Positions 16,271 through 23,967 of a DNA stretch of 33,177 bases are shown here, piece by piece. How positions within the stretch are numbered: position 1 is the stretch's first letter; each line of letters opens with the position of its first letter. Source of the stretch: JBDREF01 sp043820045. GTDB taxonomy: Bacteria; Planctomycetota; Phycisphaerae; Sedimentisphaerales; Anaerobacaceae. A model generated the notes under the pieces. It saw only the letters and a list, made by a program, of their open reading frames with translations. It was not told the origin of the DNA and did not search any database. The stretch covers positions 1 to 33,177 of the forward strand of contig JBDREF010000107.1 of NCBI GenBank assembly GCA_043820045.1, given 5' to 3'. The position numbers and the translations under genes were made by a program.

Positions 16271-17731
16271 ATGATGAATAGATTTGCCTTTTTTCTTTTG
16301 AGCACCGTGTTTCTTTCGGCCGCACTTTCTGCGGAAAAGGAACCGAGTTTTCAGACCTTCGAACCGGCTGACCACGGCCTGGCCCTGATAAATCCTCAGA
16401 TGGGCTGGACAATGCACTTTTACTCCAACATAATCACCAACTACGGCTCGAAGCTGGAGCCCCAGGATACGCTGGACGATTTTCCGGGCCTCTCGTGCGT
16501 CTATCTGAGGGTACCGTGGTCGTTCCTTGAACCCAAGGAGGGCAAATTCAACTTCTCGCTGCTGGATACGCCCGCCCAGCGATGGATCGACAAGGGCAAG
16601 CAAATCGCCATTCGAATCAGCAGCACCGAATCGTGGATGCGATGGGCAACGCCCGAGTGGGTCTGCGACGCCGGGGCGAAAGGGTACAACTTCACCGTCG
16701 GCAAAGGCGTCGATGAGAATGGGCCGTTCTGGGAGCCGGATTACAGGGACCCGGTTTTTCTCGAAAAGCTCGACAACTTCCTTGCTGCGATGGCCGCACG
16801 ATACGACGGCAATCCGAACGTCGCGTTCATAGACATCGGTTCGTTCGGCGTCTGGGGCGAAGGGCACACATGGGCCAGCTCGAAACTGCCTTTTGACTAT
16901 GAAGCCAGGAAAATCCACGTTGACATATACTGCAAAAACTTCAAGAAGACTCTGTTGGCCATCAGTGACGACTTCGCCGGGCCAGGCGAGCCGGGAAGAC
17001 ATTTTCCTATCACCGATTATGCTTTGTCCAAAGGCGTGACACTTCGCGACGACAGTATCTGCGTGCAGCCTCCGCCGCGGTCGTGGTTTCACGCCGAGAT
17101 GGCGCAGGAGTTCTGGCCGAAGCTGCCCGTGATTCTGGAGCATGAACACTACGGACCGAGCAAGCAAAAGAACGCATGGGGTGACGGCTCGCTCCTGCTG
17201 CAGGCCGTAGAAGAATACCACGCCAGCTATATGTCAATCCATTGGTGGCCGCGGATCCTGCTCTATGAAAACCGTCAGATCATCGACCGCATTAATCGGC
17301 GGATGGGATACCGGATTCGACTGAACAAAGCGATTTTTCCCAAACAGATCCGCCTTGGCGAGCCTTTCACCGTCACGAGCACATGGACCAATGCCGGAGT
17401 GGCCCCCTGTTACGGCGGAGGCTTTATCGCATTTACGCTCAAAAACAACCAGGGTGGAATCGTTGCGGCGTTTTGTGACGAATCGTTCGATGTTCGGAAC
17501 CTGTCCACGGGCCCGGAAGGCCGGGCACCGGCTAAAACTCTCACTTCAACTTTTGCCGTAGCGTTGAAAACATACGGCTTCGCACCCAAGACGCAGCCGG
17601 GCACGTACGACCTGTATGTCTCTGTCGGAATGCGCGACGGCACGCCGATAATCGCCCTGCCGCACGAACAGGACGACGGCCATCGCCGATACAAACTTGG
17701 CGCTATTCAACTGACGCCGTCGAGCCGGTAG
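16271..17731 (+). CDS. Secreted DUF4832-type glycosidase-like protein (486 aa)
   Basis: AGGA lies 7 nt before the tandem ATGs. A Sec signal peptide covers about residues 1-20 (FAFFLLSTVFLSAALSA). The N-terminal two thirds resemble a GH-A type TIM barrel: INPQMGWTMHFYS, VYLRVPWSFLEPKEGKFNFSLLD (the strand-2 motif shared with GH42-like proteins), IAIRISS, and FIDIGSFGVWGEGHTW with a candidate acid/base Glu. A later VILEHEHYG may carry the second carboxylate. The last about 140 residues form a beta domain (PFTVTSTWTNAGVAPCYGG, PGTYDLYVSVG) matching the DUF4832 layout. The likely role is hydrolysis or binding of an extracellular polysaccharide; activity is inferred. It diverges from arsM and converges on the permease gene with only 22 bp between the ends. 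A 400-codon antisense frame is a shadow. Confidence 0.82.
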   Translation: MMNRFAFFLLSTVFLSAALSAEKEPSFQTFEPADHGLALINPQMGWTMHFYSNIITNYGSKLEPQDTLDDFPGLSCVYLRVPWSFLEPKEGKFNFSLLDTPAQRWIDKGKQIAIRISSTESWMRWATPEWVCDAGAKGYNFTVGKGVDENGPFWEPDYRDPVFLEKLDNFLAAMAARYDGNPNVAFIDIGSFGVWGEGHTWASSKLPFDYEARKIHVDIYCKNFKKTLLAISDDFAGPGEPGRHFPITDYALSKGVTLRDDSICVQPPPRSWFHAEMAQEFWPKLPVILEHEHYGPSKQKNAWGDGSLLLQAVEEYHASYMSIHWWPRILLYENRQIIDRINRRMGYRIRLNKAIFPKQIRLGEPFTVTSTWTNAGVAPCYGGGFIAFTLKNNQGGIVAAFCDESFDVRNLSTGPEGRAPAKTLTSTFAVALKTYGFAPKTQPGTYDLYVSVGMRDGTPIIALPHEQDDGHRRYKLGAIQLTPSSR

Positions 17732-17753
17732 ATGATGCGCCGGAAGCAGGCCC

Positions 17754-19631
17754 TCATCCCAGATTCGGGTCTCTCTTTCGCGTTGACAGAAGAATCAGGT
17801 TCCTAAGGGCCTCCGCATCCCGGGCAGCCAGCCAGCGCGACTTGAACTGCTTTTCCTGAGTAATCTGAGCTATCGCCATTAGCGCACGAAGGTGATAATT
17901 TCTTTCATCCCTGCTGCCTGCAAGAACGAACATTATGCGTACGGGATCCGGTGCGTGTGGAAATTCGATTCCGTCGGCGGCCCGGACGAGCAAGATCTCA
18001 AATTTATTTTCACCCTCGACTATTATGTGCGGTATGGCAAGGCCCGGCTGGATCACCGTTCCGCCTTCGGCTTCACGATGCAGGAACTTCTCGAGAAGAA
18101 CGTATTCATCCGTTTCAAGACACCCCGCAAGTTTGGAGGCAAGCCGACGGAATATCGTCTCGGCGGGCGTTGTTCCATGTATGTCCAGGATTTCACATCT
18201 TCTTATGAGCTGGTCGAATCTGTCCTCGATGATCTCATCCCGTTCCATCAGGATATCTCTAAGCTCATTTTCAAGCGTGACGGTTTTGAGGTCCCTGGCG
18301 GTAACTCGTTCCACGATATGCATTACCGCAGAGGCCCGGCTTACGCGCCTGGCGGCGTAAAGGAAGTACCAGCCCGTACTCAGGACGACAAAGCCCCCCG
18401 CAATAAGAAGCGGCACTCTCCCCATGTCGATGATCAGAACGCCATAGATGAGAATGGCAAAGATATGAACATAAGGATACAAAGGCGACCTGAACTTGGG
18501 GCGGTAGCTCTGTATCCTGCTCTCACGCATTATGATCACACTGGCGTTGTCCAGCATGAAGAGTACTATCATTAAGGTCGAGGCTGTTTTTACGAGCGAT
18601 TCGATGTCAAGGCAGACAATCGCCGCTATCATGAATCCGCCCGTGAGTAATATGCTAACGTGGGGAGTGCTAAATCGCCGGCTCACATGAGACAGAGCCG
18701 GCGGCAGCAGCTTGTCTCTGCTCATTGCCATGGGAGACCGTGATGCGGCTAATATGCCGCCGTTGGCGGTCGTTACAAAGGCTGCGATCGCGGCAAAAGC
18801 CAGAATCGCAAACCCCGCCCGGCCCATGAATTTACCGGCTGCCAGTGATATGGGCAGAAAACTATCGCCCAGCTCCGGCCCGTCCACGACGCCGACCGTG
18901 ACTATTACCACGCCAAGATAGCAGATCGCAACTACGAACCAGGCTAATATCATTCCCAATGGAAGATTCCTGCCGGGATGTTTGACCTCTTCGGCGATGC
19001 TGGCGACTTTTGTCACACCACCGAAGCTCACAAAGACCAGGCCGGCGGTCGCCAATACGGCGAACCATCCCTTATCAAGAAAGCCTTTGTATCTGACGGC
19101 TTGAACACTTCCGGCCCCGAAGATCATGAATATCGCAAGTATTCCAAGCAGCACCGCAACGAGCAGAATCTGAAACCTGCTCGTATGTTTGACGCTTACT
19201 ATGTTCAATCCCATGAAGGCCAGACAACAGAGAATACTTATCGCCTTCAGAGTCAGCAGGCTGATTTGCGTGGAGAAAAACGTCTGCAGGCCGACCTCGA
19301 CAAGAATCGCCAGGCCGACAACGGCAAAGGCGCTCTTCAGAGCCAATGAAAACCACCCTGCCAGTCCGCTGAACATGCCCCAGAGCGAGCCCAGAGATCG
19401 CTCTACGAAAAAGTACGTTCCGCCCGCCCGCGGCATCGCCGTAGCCAATTCCGCCTTGCTCAGAACGCTCGGAATCACCAGGAGCGAGGCAAGAAGATAG
19501 GATAATATGACCGCGGGGCCGGCCTTTGTGAAGGCAATCGACGGCAGGATAAACAAGCCTGAGCTTATCATCGCCCCCGCCGCTACGGAGAAAACATCAG
19601 CCAAACCGAGTTGTCTCTTCAGTACGCCCAC
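17754..19631 (-). CDS. APC-family amino acid permease fused to a PTS EIIA (fructose-type) domain
   Basis: The start is a GTG at 19631 with a GGGGG ribosome site 7 nt upstream. Residues about 8-430 form an APC-superfamily transporter: AAGAMISSGLFILPSIAF is the conserved TM1 motif, followed by eleven or so hydrophobic segments (GGTYFFVERSLGSLWGMFSG, VSFGGVTKVASIAEEVKHPGRNLP, ATANGG-like TM8). After a cytoplasmic linker (about 430-470), residues about 475-620 match the mannitol/fructose-type EIIA fold, with the phospho-acceptor His535 in GLAIPHIIV and the TAETIFRRL-like opening helix. It probably imports amino acids or other cations across the inner membrane under control of the PTS or nitrogen-PTS phosphorylation state. 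No EI, HPr or EIIB gene is nearby. Domain calls are firm; substrate and regulation are inferred. Confidence 0.9.
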   Translation of the reverse strand: MGVLKRQLGLADVFSVAAGAMISSGLFILPSIAFTKAGPAVILSYLLASLLVIPSVLSKAELATAMPRAGGTYFFVERSLGSLWGMFSGLAGWFSLALKSAFAVVGLAILVEVGLQTFFSTQISLLTLKAISILCCLAFMGLNIVSVKHTSRFQILLVAVLLGILAIFMIFGAGSVQAVRYKGFLDKGWFAVLATAGLVFVSFGGVTKVASIAEEVKHPGRNLPLGMILAWFVVAICYLGVVIVTVGVVDGPELGDSFLPISLAAGKFMGRAGFAILAFAAIAAFVTTANGGILAASRSPMAMSRDKLLPPALSHVSRRFSTPHVSILLTGGFMIAAIVCLDIESLVKTASTLMIVLFMLDNASVIIMRESRIQSYRPKFRSPLYPYVHIFAILIYGVLIIDMGRVPLLIAGGFVVLSTGWYFLYAARRVSRASAVMHIVERVTARDLKTVTLENELRDILMERDEIIEDRFDQLIRRCEILDIHGTTPAETIFRRLASKLAGCLETDEYVLLEKFLHREAEGGTVIQPGLAIPHIIVEGENKFEILLVRAADGIEFPHAPDPVRIMFVLAGSRDERNYHLRALMAIAQITQEKQFKSRWLAARDAEALRNLILLSTRKRDPNLG

Positions 19632-19691
19632 TCAAAACCCCCTTCTTGGCGCAAAAACCTTTGTACTCATACCAGATAGTAATTGTCGGTC

Positions 19692-19700
19692 ATTATACCA
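19692..19700 (-). promoter_or_regulatory. Extended -10 promoter element for the permease gene
   Basis: On the minus strand, TGG is followed by a perfect TATAAT (ATTATACCA on plus), 61 nt before the GTG at 19631. No clear -35 is seen at 16-18 nt, so recognition would rely on the extended -10. Confidence 0.45.
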
Positions 19701-19835
19701 GCGGACAGCCGGAAGATTAGTCCTTTTTTGGCTTTCTTTTGGACCCAATTTCGGGTTTATCCGGTAAATGAGCGGCCAGGCCGAACATAGACGTGACCGG
19801 CCGGGAGATATCGGGGCCTCTTCTCGACTTTTTTC

Positions 19836-19864
19836 TTGACGGCAAGCCGGTCATCTGCTACAAA
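19836..19864 (+). promoter_or_regulatory. Probable promoter for the LamG protein gene
   Basis: TTGACG (19836-19841), a 17-nt spacer ending in TGC, and TACAAA (19859-19864) lie on the plus strand. Transcription from here would leave a leader of about 235 nt before the ATG at 20106. Confidence 0.45.
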
Positions 19865-20105
19865 TGAATTAGGTAAGACCATGGATGTTCTATTTCTCAA
19901 CAGGAGATATTTCTATGGTATTTTCACCTTTTGATTGACTGCACTACTAAAAGTACTTGCAGGGAAGGAGGCAGCAGACCACATAATATCATCAGGCACA
20001 CGCGGCCCGAATACCGCGCAAAGTTTGAATCATTGTCGGTCGCTTTGGTTTGTGGCCAGAGCACGGCTTTTTCATAACTGAAGTTTTTTTTGAAGGAGGA
20101 CTGTT
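19865..20105 (+). other. Long leader with two tiny ORFs ahead of the LamG gene
   Basis: This gene-free stretch holds a seven-codon frame at 19915-19938 (ATG after AGGAG, reading MVFSPFD). An overlapping 17-codon frame starts at 19881. A small hairpin, cgcgg...ccgcg, lies near 20001-20018. The gene's own ribosome site, AAGGAGGAC, is near 20092-20100. I recognise no known riboswitch. The tiny ORFs may be leader peptides or chance. Confidence 0.3.
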
Positions 20106-22232
20106 ATGGGCAAGAAACTCAACTTTCTGTTTTCCCTGATCGTAACTCTGGGTCTGGCGGCAAACGCCTCGGCGGATCTCGTCGCACACTGGAGCCTTGA
20201 CGACGGTTCCGGCTCGGTCGCAACCGACTTCACCGGCAACGGACACGACGGAACCGTTGGCGGTACGGCCAATTGGGTCGTCGGAAAAATCGGCGGCGCA
20301 CTGGACTTCAACGGCACATCCACTTACATTGACATGGATGACGAGGTCGTGCGGGGAACCTGGTCCCTAACCATGTGGCTCAAGCCCCGGGACATACCCT
20401 ATACGACCGACTATTACGCCGTAATGCACACCGACGCCTGGGGCGGTGGCGCGATGCACCTGCACTTGAGGGCAACCACGAGTTTGCTGAACGCCGATTT
20501 TAACAGCGGGCCGGACGTGACCTCAACCACCGTTCTGCAGGCGGATGAATGGTATCATGCCGTAGTGACGGTGACCGACGAGGGAGCCGGCGGCTCCAAG
20601 ATGTACATCAACGGCGTCCTGGAAAACGAAGGAACGGGCGGAAGCGGCGGAGACTACCTGGGGCCGCTGAACTTCGGAGCGTGGACCAACACTTCGCGGT
20701 ACTATCACGGCATTATGGACGACATCCGCATCTACGACCACGTCCTTTCGGACGTGGAGGTCCTGGGTGCTATGGAGGGCGAGCCGTGGCCCTACGCCTT
20801 CGGCCCCAAACCTGATGATGGCGCTACGCATGCCGACACATGGGTAACCCTCTCCTGGACGCCCGGAGGTTATGCGGTCTCGCATGATGTTTACCTCGGC
20901 GACAATTTTGAAGACGTGGACGCCGGTACCGGCGATACGTTCCGGGGCAACCAGGTCTCGACGTTCTATGTTGCAGGCTTCCCCGGCTTTGCCTATCCTG
21001 AGGGTCTTGTTCCGGGAACGACTTACTATTGGCGAATCGACGAGGTCAACGAGGCCGAGCCGAACAGTCCATGGAAAGGCGATGTCTGGAGCTTCTCGGT
21101 CCCTCCGAAGACCGCTTACAATCCCAACCCGGCCGACGGCGCCGAGTTTGTGGATACCGGTGCGACCTTGAGCTGGACCGGAGGCTTCGGCGCCAAATTG
21201 CACACAGTTTACATTGGCACCGATTTCGACAACGTGAGCAATGCCACCGGAGGTGCGCCCCAGGGATCTGCAACATACAAGCCCGGCACGCTCGAATCGG
21301 AGAAGGTTTACTACTGGCGTGTCGATGAGTTTGATGCTGTGACCACGCATAAGGGTGCTATCTGGAGCTTCACAACTCCAGGCGCCGCAGGCAATCCGCA
21401 GCCTTCCAATCGTGCGACGGGTGTTCAGATGACTGCGCAGCTTGGCTGGACACCGGCGACTACGGCCGTCTCGCATGATTTGTACTTCGGCACTGATAAG
21501 GACGCCGCGAGAAATGCAACCACTGCCTCGCCGGAGTTCAAGGGCAACAAGGCCCTTGGCGCCGAGAGCTACGACCCAGGAAAGCTCGCGTGGCACAGCG
21601 ACTACTACTGGCGAGTCGATGCAGTGTATAATACAGGCTCGGTTAAGGGGCTTGTCTGGAGCTTCACGACGGCCGACTTCCTCCTCGTGGATGATTTCGA
21701 GTCTTACAATGACATCGACCCGCCCGACCCGGCGAGCAACAGGATATTTGAGTCGTGGATAGACGGTTTTGGAACCACTGACAATGGCGCTCTGGTTGGT
21801 AATGAGATGCCTCCTTATGCCGAGCAGACTATCGTTCACGGCGGCGCTCAGTCGATACCGTATGCATACGACAACAACTTGAAGACTTCCGAGGCAACAC
21901 TGACGCTGGTTTCCCCGCGCGACTGGACCGAGGAAGGCGTTGCCGGACTATCGCTGTGGTTCCGCGGCGCTTCGGCCAATGCTGCCGAGCGCATGTATGT
22001 CGCCCTCAACGGCAATGCAGTTGTCTATCATGACGACCCGGCGGCGACGCAGAAAGGCGGATGGAACCAGTGGGTAATCGACCTGCAGGCGTTTGCTGAC
22101 CAGGGAGTGGGCCTTACCAATGTCAATACGATAACCATTGGCATTGGCACCAAGAATAGTCCCGCCGCCGGTGGTTCAGGCCAGATGTACTTCGACGACA
22201 TCCGGCTGTATCGACCCGCGACTGCCCCTTAG
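20106..22232 (+). CDS. Secreted LamG-domain protein with three fibronectin-type repeats (708 aa)
   Basis: AAGGAGG lies about 9 nt before the ATG. A Sec signal peptide covers residues 1 to about 23 (LNFLFSLIVTLGLAANASA). Residues about 24-225 form a LamG/concanavalin-like lectin domain (LVAHWSLDDGSGS, GNGHDGTVGG, ALDFNGTSTYIDM, MDDIRIYDHVLS). Three tandem repeats of about 95-105 residues follow (about 229-333, 334-425, 426-523). Each opens with a P-x-DGA-type turn and closes with YYWRVDE...KG-VWSFTT, as in FN3-like modules. The last about 185 residues (LLVDDFESYND, then MYFDDIRLYRP) form a second jelly-roll-like domain common in Planctomycetota. The protein ends without an anchor or PEP-CTERM motif. 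It probably binds carbohydrate outside the cell. Catalytic residues are not evident. The gene has its own leader and terminator. Confidence 0.88.
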   Translation: MGKKLNFLFSLIVTLGLAANASADLVAHWSLDDGSGSVATDFTGNGHDGTVGGTANWVVGKIGGALDFNGTSTYIDMDDEVVRGTWSLTMWLKPRDIPYTTDYYAVMHTDAWGGGAMHLHLRATTSLLNADFNSGPDVTSTTVLQADEWYHAVVTVTDEGAGGSKMYINGVLENEGTGGSGGDYLGPLNFGAWTNTSRYYHGIMDDIRIYDHVLSDVEVLGAMEGEPWPYAFGPKPDDGATHADTWVTLSWTPGGYAVSHDVYLGDNFEDVDAGTGDTFRGNQVSTFYVAGFPGFAYPEGLVPGTTYYWRIDEVNEAEPNSPWKGDVWSFSVPPKTAYNPNPADGAEFVDTGATLSWTGGFGAKLHTVYIGTDFDNVSNATGGAPQGSATYKPGTLESEKVYYWRVDEFDAVTTHKGAIWSFTTPGAAGNPQPSNRATGVQMTAQLGWTPATTAVSHDLYFGTDKDAARNATTASPEFKGNKALGAESYDPGKLAWHSDYYWRVDAVYNTGSVKGLVWSFTTADFLLVDDFESYNDIDPPDPASNRIFESWIDGFGTTDNGALVGNEMPPYAEQTIVHGGAQSIPYAYDNNLKTSEATLTLVSPRDWTEEGVAGLSLWFRGASANAAERMYVALNGNAVVYHDDPAATQKGGWNQWVIDLQAFADQGVGLTNVNTITIGIGTKNSPAAGGSGQMYFDDIRLYRPATAP

Positions 22233-22264
22233 GCAGGCAGCTCCAAGATTGACGTTTCTTCAGG

Positions 22265-22297
22265 GCCCATATCGATTCATCGGTATGGGCTCTTTTT
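22265..22297 (+). terminator. Rho-independent terminator after the LamG gene
   Basis: A 12-bp stem (gcccatatcgat pairing with atcggtatgggc, one G-U pair, 2-nt nominal loop) is followed directly by TCTTTTT. It lies 33 nt past the stop codon at 22232. Confidence 0.85.
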
Positions 22298-22327
22298 CAT
22301 TGGAGGTCCGGCAGAACCCCAAAACAT

Positions 22328-22357
22328 TTGCATCAACAGCCAAAGAAGTGGTAAGAT
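22328..22357 (+). promoter_or_regulatory. Possible promoter for the 22445 propeller gene
   Basis: TTGCAT (22328-22333) and TAAGAT (22352-22357) are 18 nt apart, between the terminator and the next gene and about 80 nt before its ATG. Position favours a promoter here; sequence match is only moderate. Confidence 0.35.
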
Positions 22358-22444
22358 ACTCTGCCAGGCCATAGGCAATTGGCGATTTACAAATGACGTA
22401 GAGAGATCAGGGGGCAGGGCATAGCCGTGATTAGGAGCTTACAA

Positions 22445-23725
22445 ATGAGAACAAAGTCTCGAACAGTTTTTGTCCGCTTGTTGTGGTTCGCAGCCTTCGT
22501 TGCCGTGCAAGCCGAACCGTCTCTTGCTGAAAATTGGCCCTGCTTTCGAGGTCCGACGCAACAGGGCATATCGCATGAAAAGGATATCCCCTTAGAGTGG
22601 AGTGAGACGTCGAACATTGTCTGGAAGACGCCGACTGCCGGCGAGGGCTGGTCGTCGCCGGTCGTGTTCGGCGATCGCGTGTTCGTCACCGCCGCAACGG
22701 AGCAAGCCGTCTCATTTCGCCTGATATGTCTCGATAGGCTGAGCGGAAGAATCCTCTGGGACAGGGAAGTGCTCCGGCAGAAACCGGGACATAAGCAGAT
22801 GTTCAACTCATACGCTTCATCCACACCGGCAACGGACGGGCGGATGGTTTACGTGGTGACCTTCGACGGGGGCATTGCGGCGGTATCGATGGAAGGGGCC
22901 GTTGTCTGGACGAACCGCGACTACGACTATTTCAGCGAGCACGGGTTGGCAGTCTCTCCGGTTCTGTACCGGGACCTTCTGATTGTCCCCTTTGACGGCA
23001 GCAGTTCCGGCCCGGACCCTAAGGTCGGCTGGCAGATATCGTGGGACAAGGCCGTGATAGTCGCACTTGACAAGAACACGGGTAAAGTCCGCTGGGAAGG
23101 CAAACGCGGCTACTCCCGCATCGCGCATGTCACGCCGCAAATCCTCAGCGAAAACGGGGTCGACCAGCTCGTCAGCTCGGCGGGTAACGTCGTGCAGGGT
23201 TTCGACCTCGAAACGGGCCGGAGGATTTGGACCGCATCGAGCGAAGGCGAAGGCGTCGTGCCTTCGGTCGTAATCGGCGAGGGGCTGGTTTTCACGGCAT
23301 CGGGTTTCGGAGACAGCACAATCCGAGCCGTCCGCACGGGCGGCAAAGGCGACGTCACCGCCACGCACATAGCATGGTCCACGACGGAAGACGTACCGAA
23401 GGTCCCGTCGATGCTTTACGCAAAGCCATTTCTTTTCCTTATCACCGAGACAGGCGTCGTCAAGTGCCTGCGGGCGGCGACCGGCGAAGTGATATGGCGA
23501 GAGCGTCTGGCAGGGAAATTCTCGGCCTCGCCCGTCTGGACCGAGGGCAGGATATATTTTCTCTCGGAGAGCGGGCTGACCACTGTGATTGAAGCGGGGC
23601 CTGAATTCAACGTCCTGGCCAAAAATCAACTGGACGCAAAGTGTTGCGCCAGCCAGGCTATTTCACAGAGGCAAATTTTCGTCCGGTCCGAACACAACAT
23701 CTACTGCATCGGCGAGAAACCGTAG
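22445..23725 (+). CDS. Secreted PQQ-like beta-propeller protein (426 aa)
   Basis: The ATG at 22445 has AGGAG 7 nt upstream, which favours it over an in-frame start at 22427. The signal peptide covers about residues 1-29 (VFVRLLWFAAFVAVQAEPSLA). The mature protein starts with NWPCFRGPTQQGIS, the hallmark first blade of this secreted subfamily. Blades with LICLDRLSGRILWDRE, VIVALDKNTGKVRWEG, VQGFDLETGRRIWTA and VKCLRAATGEVIWRER lead to a closing IFVRSEHNIYCIGEK strand. It resembles the 11415-12680 product in length and order. The role is probably protein or ligand binding in the periplasm or at the surface. No methanol-dehydrogenase-type PQQ pocket is apparent. It precedes the giant fusion gene on the same strand, 242 nt apart, with a repeat in the gap. 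Confidence 0.87.
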   Translation: MRTKSRTVFVRLLWFAAFVAVQAEPSLAENWPCFRGPTQQGISHEKDIPLEWSETSNIVWKTPTAGEGWSSPVVFGDRVFVTAATEQAVSFRLICLDRLSGRILWDREVLRQKPGHKQMFNSYASSTPATDGRMVYVVTFDGGIAAVSMEGAVVWTNRDYDYFSEHGLAVSPVLYRDLLIVPFDGSSSGPDPKVGWQISWDKAVIVALDKNTGKVRWEGKRGYSRIAHVTPQILSENGVDQLVSSAGNVVQGFDLETGRRIWTASSEGEGVVPSVVIGEGLVFTASGFGDSTIRAVRTGGKGDVTATHIAWSTTEDVPKVPSMLYAKPFLFLITETGVVKCLRAATGEVIWRERLAGKFSASPVWTEGRIYFLSESGLTTVIEAGPEFNVLAKNQLDAKCCASQAISQRQIFVRSEHNIYCIGEKP

Positions 23726-23826
23726 AATGAAATGCCGGCGCCGCGGAGATCGGTCGATGTTGCCGATTAACCAGTACTGACAGAAACAAAATGGAGTTGC
23801 TCGATAGAAGAAACCAAGCCAAAGTC

Positions 23827-23925
23827 TGTCATTGCGAGCGCAGCGAAGCAATCTCCAACGCAACGATAGCTTGCTCTGCTCGTAACGCCAGAGATTGCCA
23901 CGGCCCTTCGGGCCTCGCAATGACA
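23827..23925. repeat. 99-bp interspersed repeat with TGTCATTGCGAG ends
   Basis: The element begins TGTCATTGCGAGCGCAGCG and ends CTCGCAATGACA, and its inner parts CAATCTC and GAGATTG are also complementary. It therefore folds as a long imperfect hairpin. A second small hairpin, ggcccttcgggcc, lies near its right end. It is the well-known kind of non-coding repeat whose translation reads CHCERSEAIS, seen across many environmental bacteria. It sits between two genes and is read through in frame by the next ORF, producing a false N-terminal extension. Confidence 0.85.
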
Positions 23926-23967
23926 TTTTGCGGAGGTTCTCCGCAGAGTAAAACGGAGTCAATTGCC

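Noticed and set aside
16019..17221. A 400-codon minus-strand open frame
   Set aside because: It is antisense to the DUF4832 gene, whose signal peptide and domain motifs are clear. The frame looks like a codon-bias shadow without domain-like sequence.
20523..21839. A 438-codon minus-strand open frame
   Set aside because: It is antisense to the LamG/FN3 gene, which has a signal peptide, repeats and a terminator. The antisense frame merely mirrors the repeats.
22817..23629. A 270-codon minus-strand open frame
   Set aside because: It is antisense to the propeller gene at 22445-23725 and shows no recognisable motif.
23791..23967. N-terminal extension of the fusion gene
   Set aside because: Most of it translates the 99-bp repeat, and the ribosome site and signal peptide sit at 23968.
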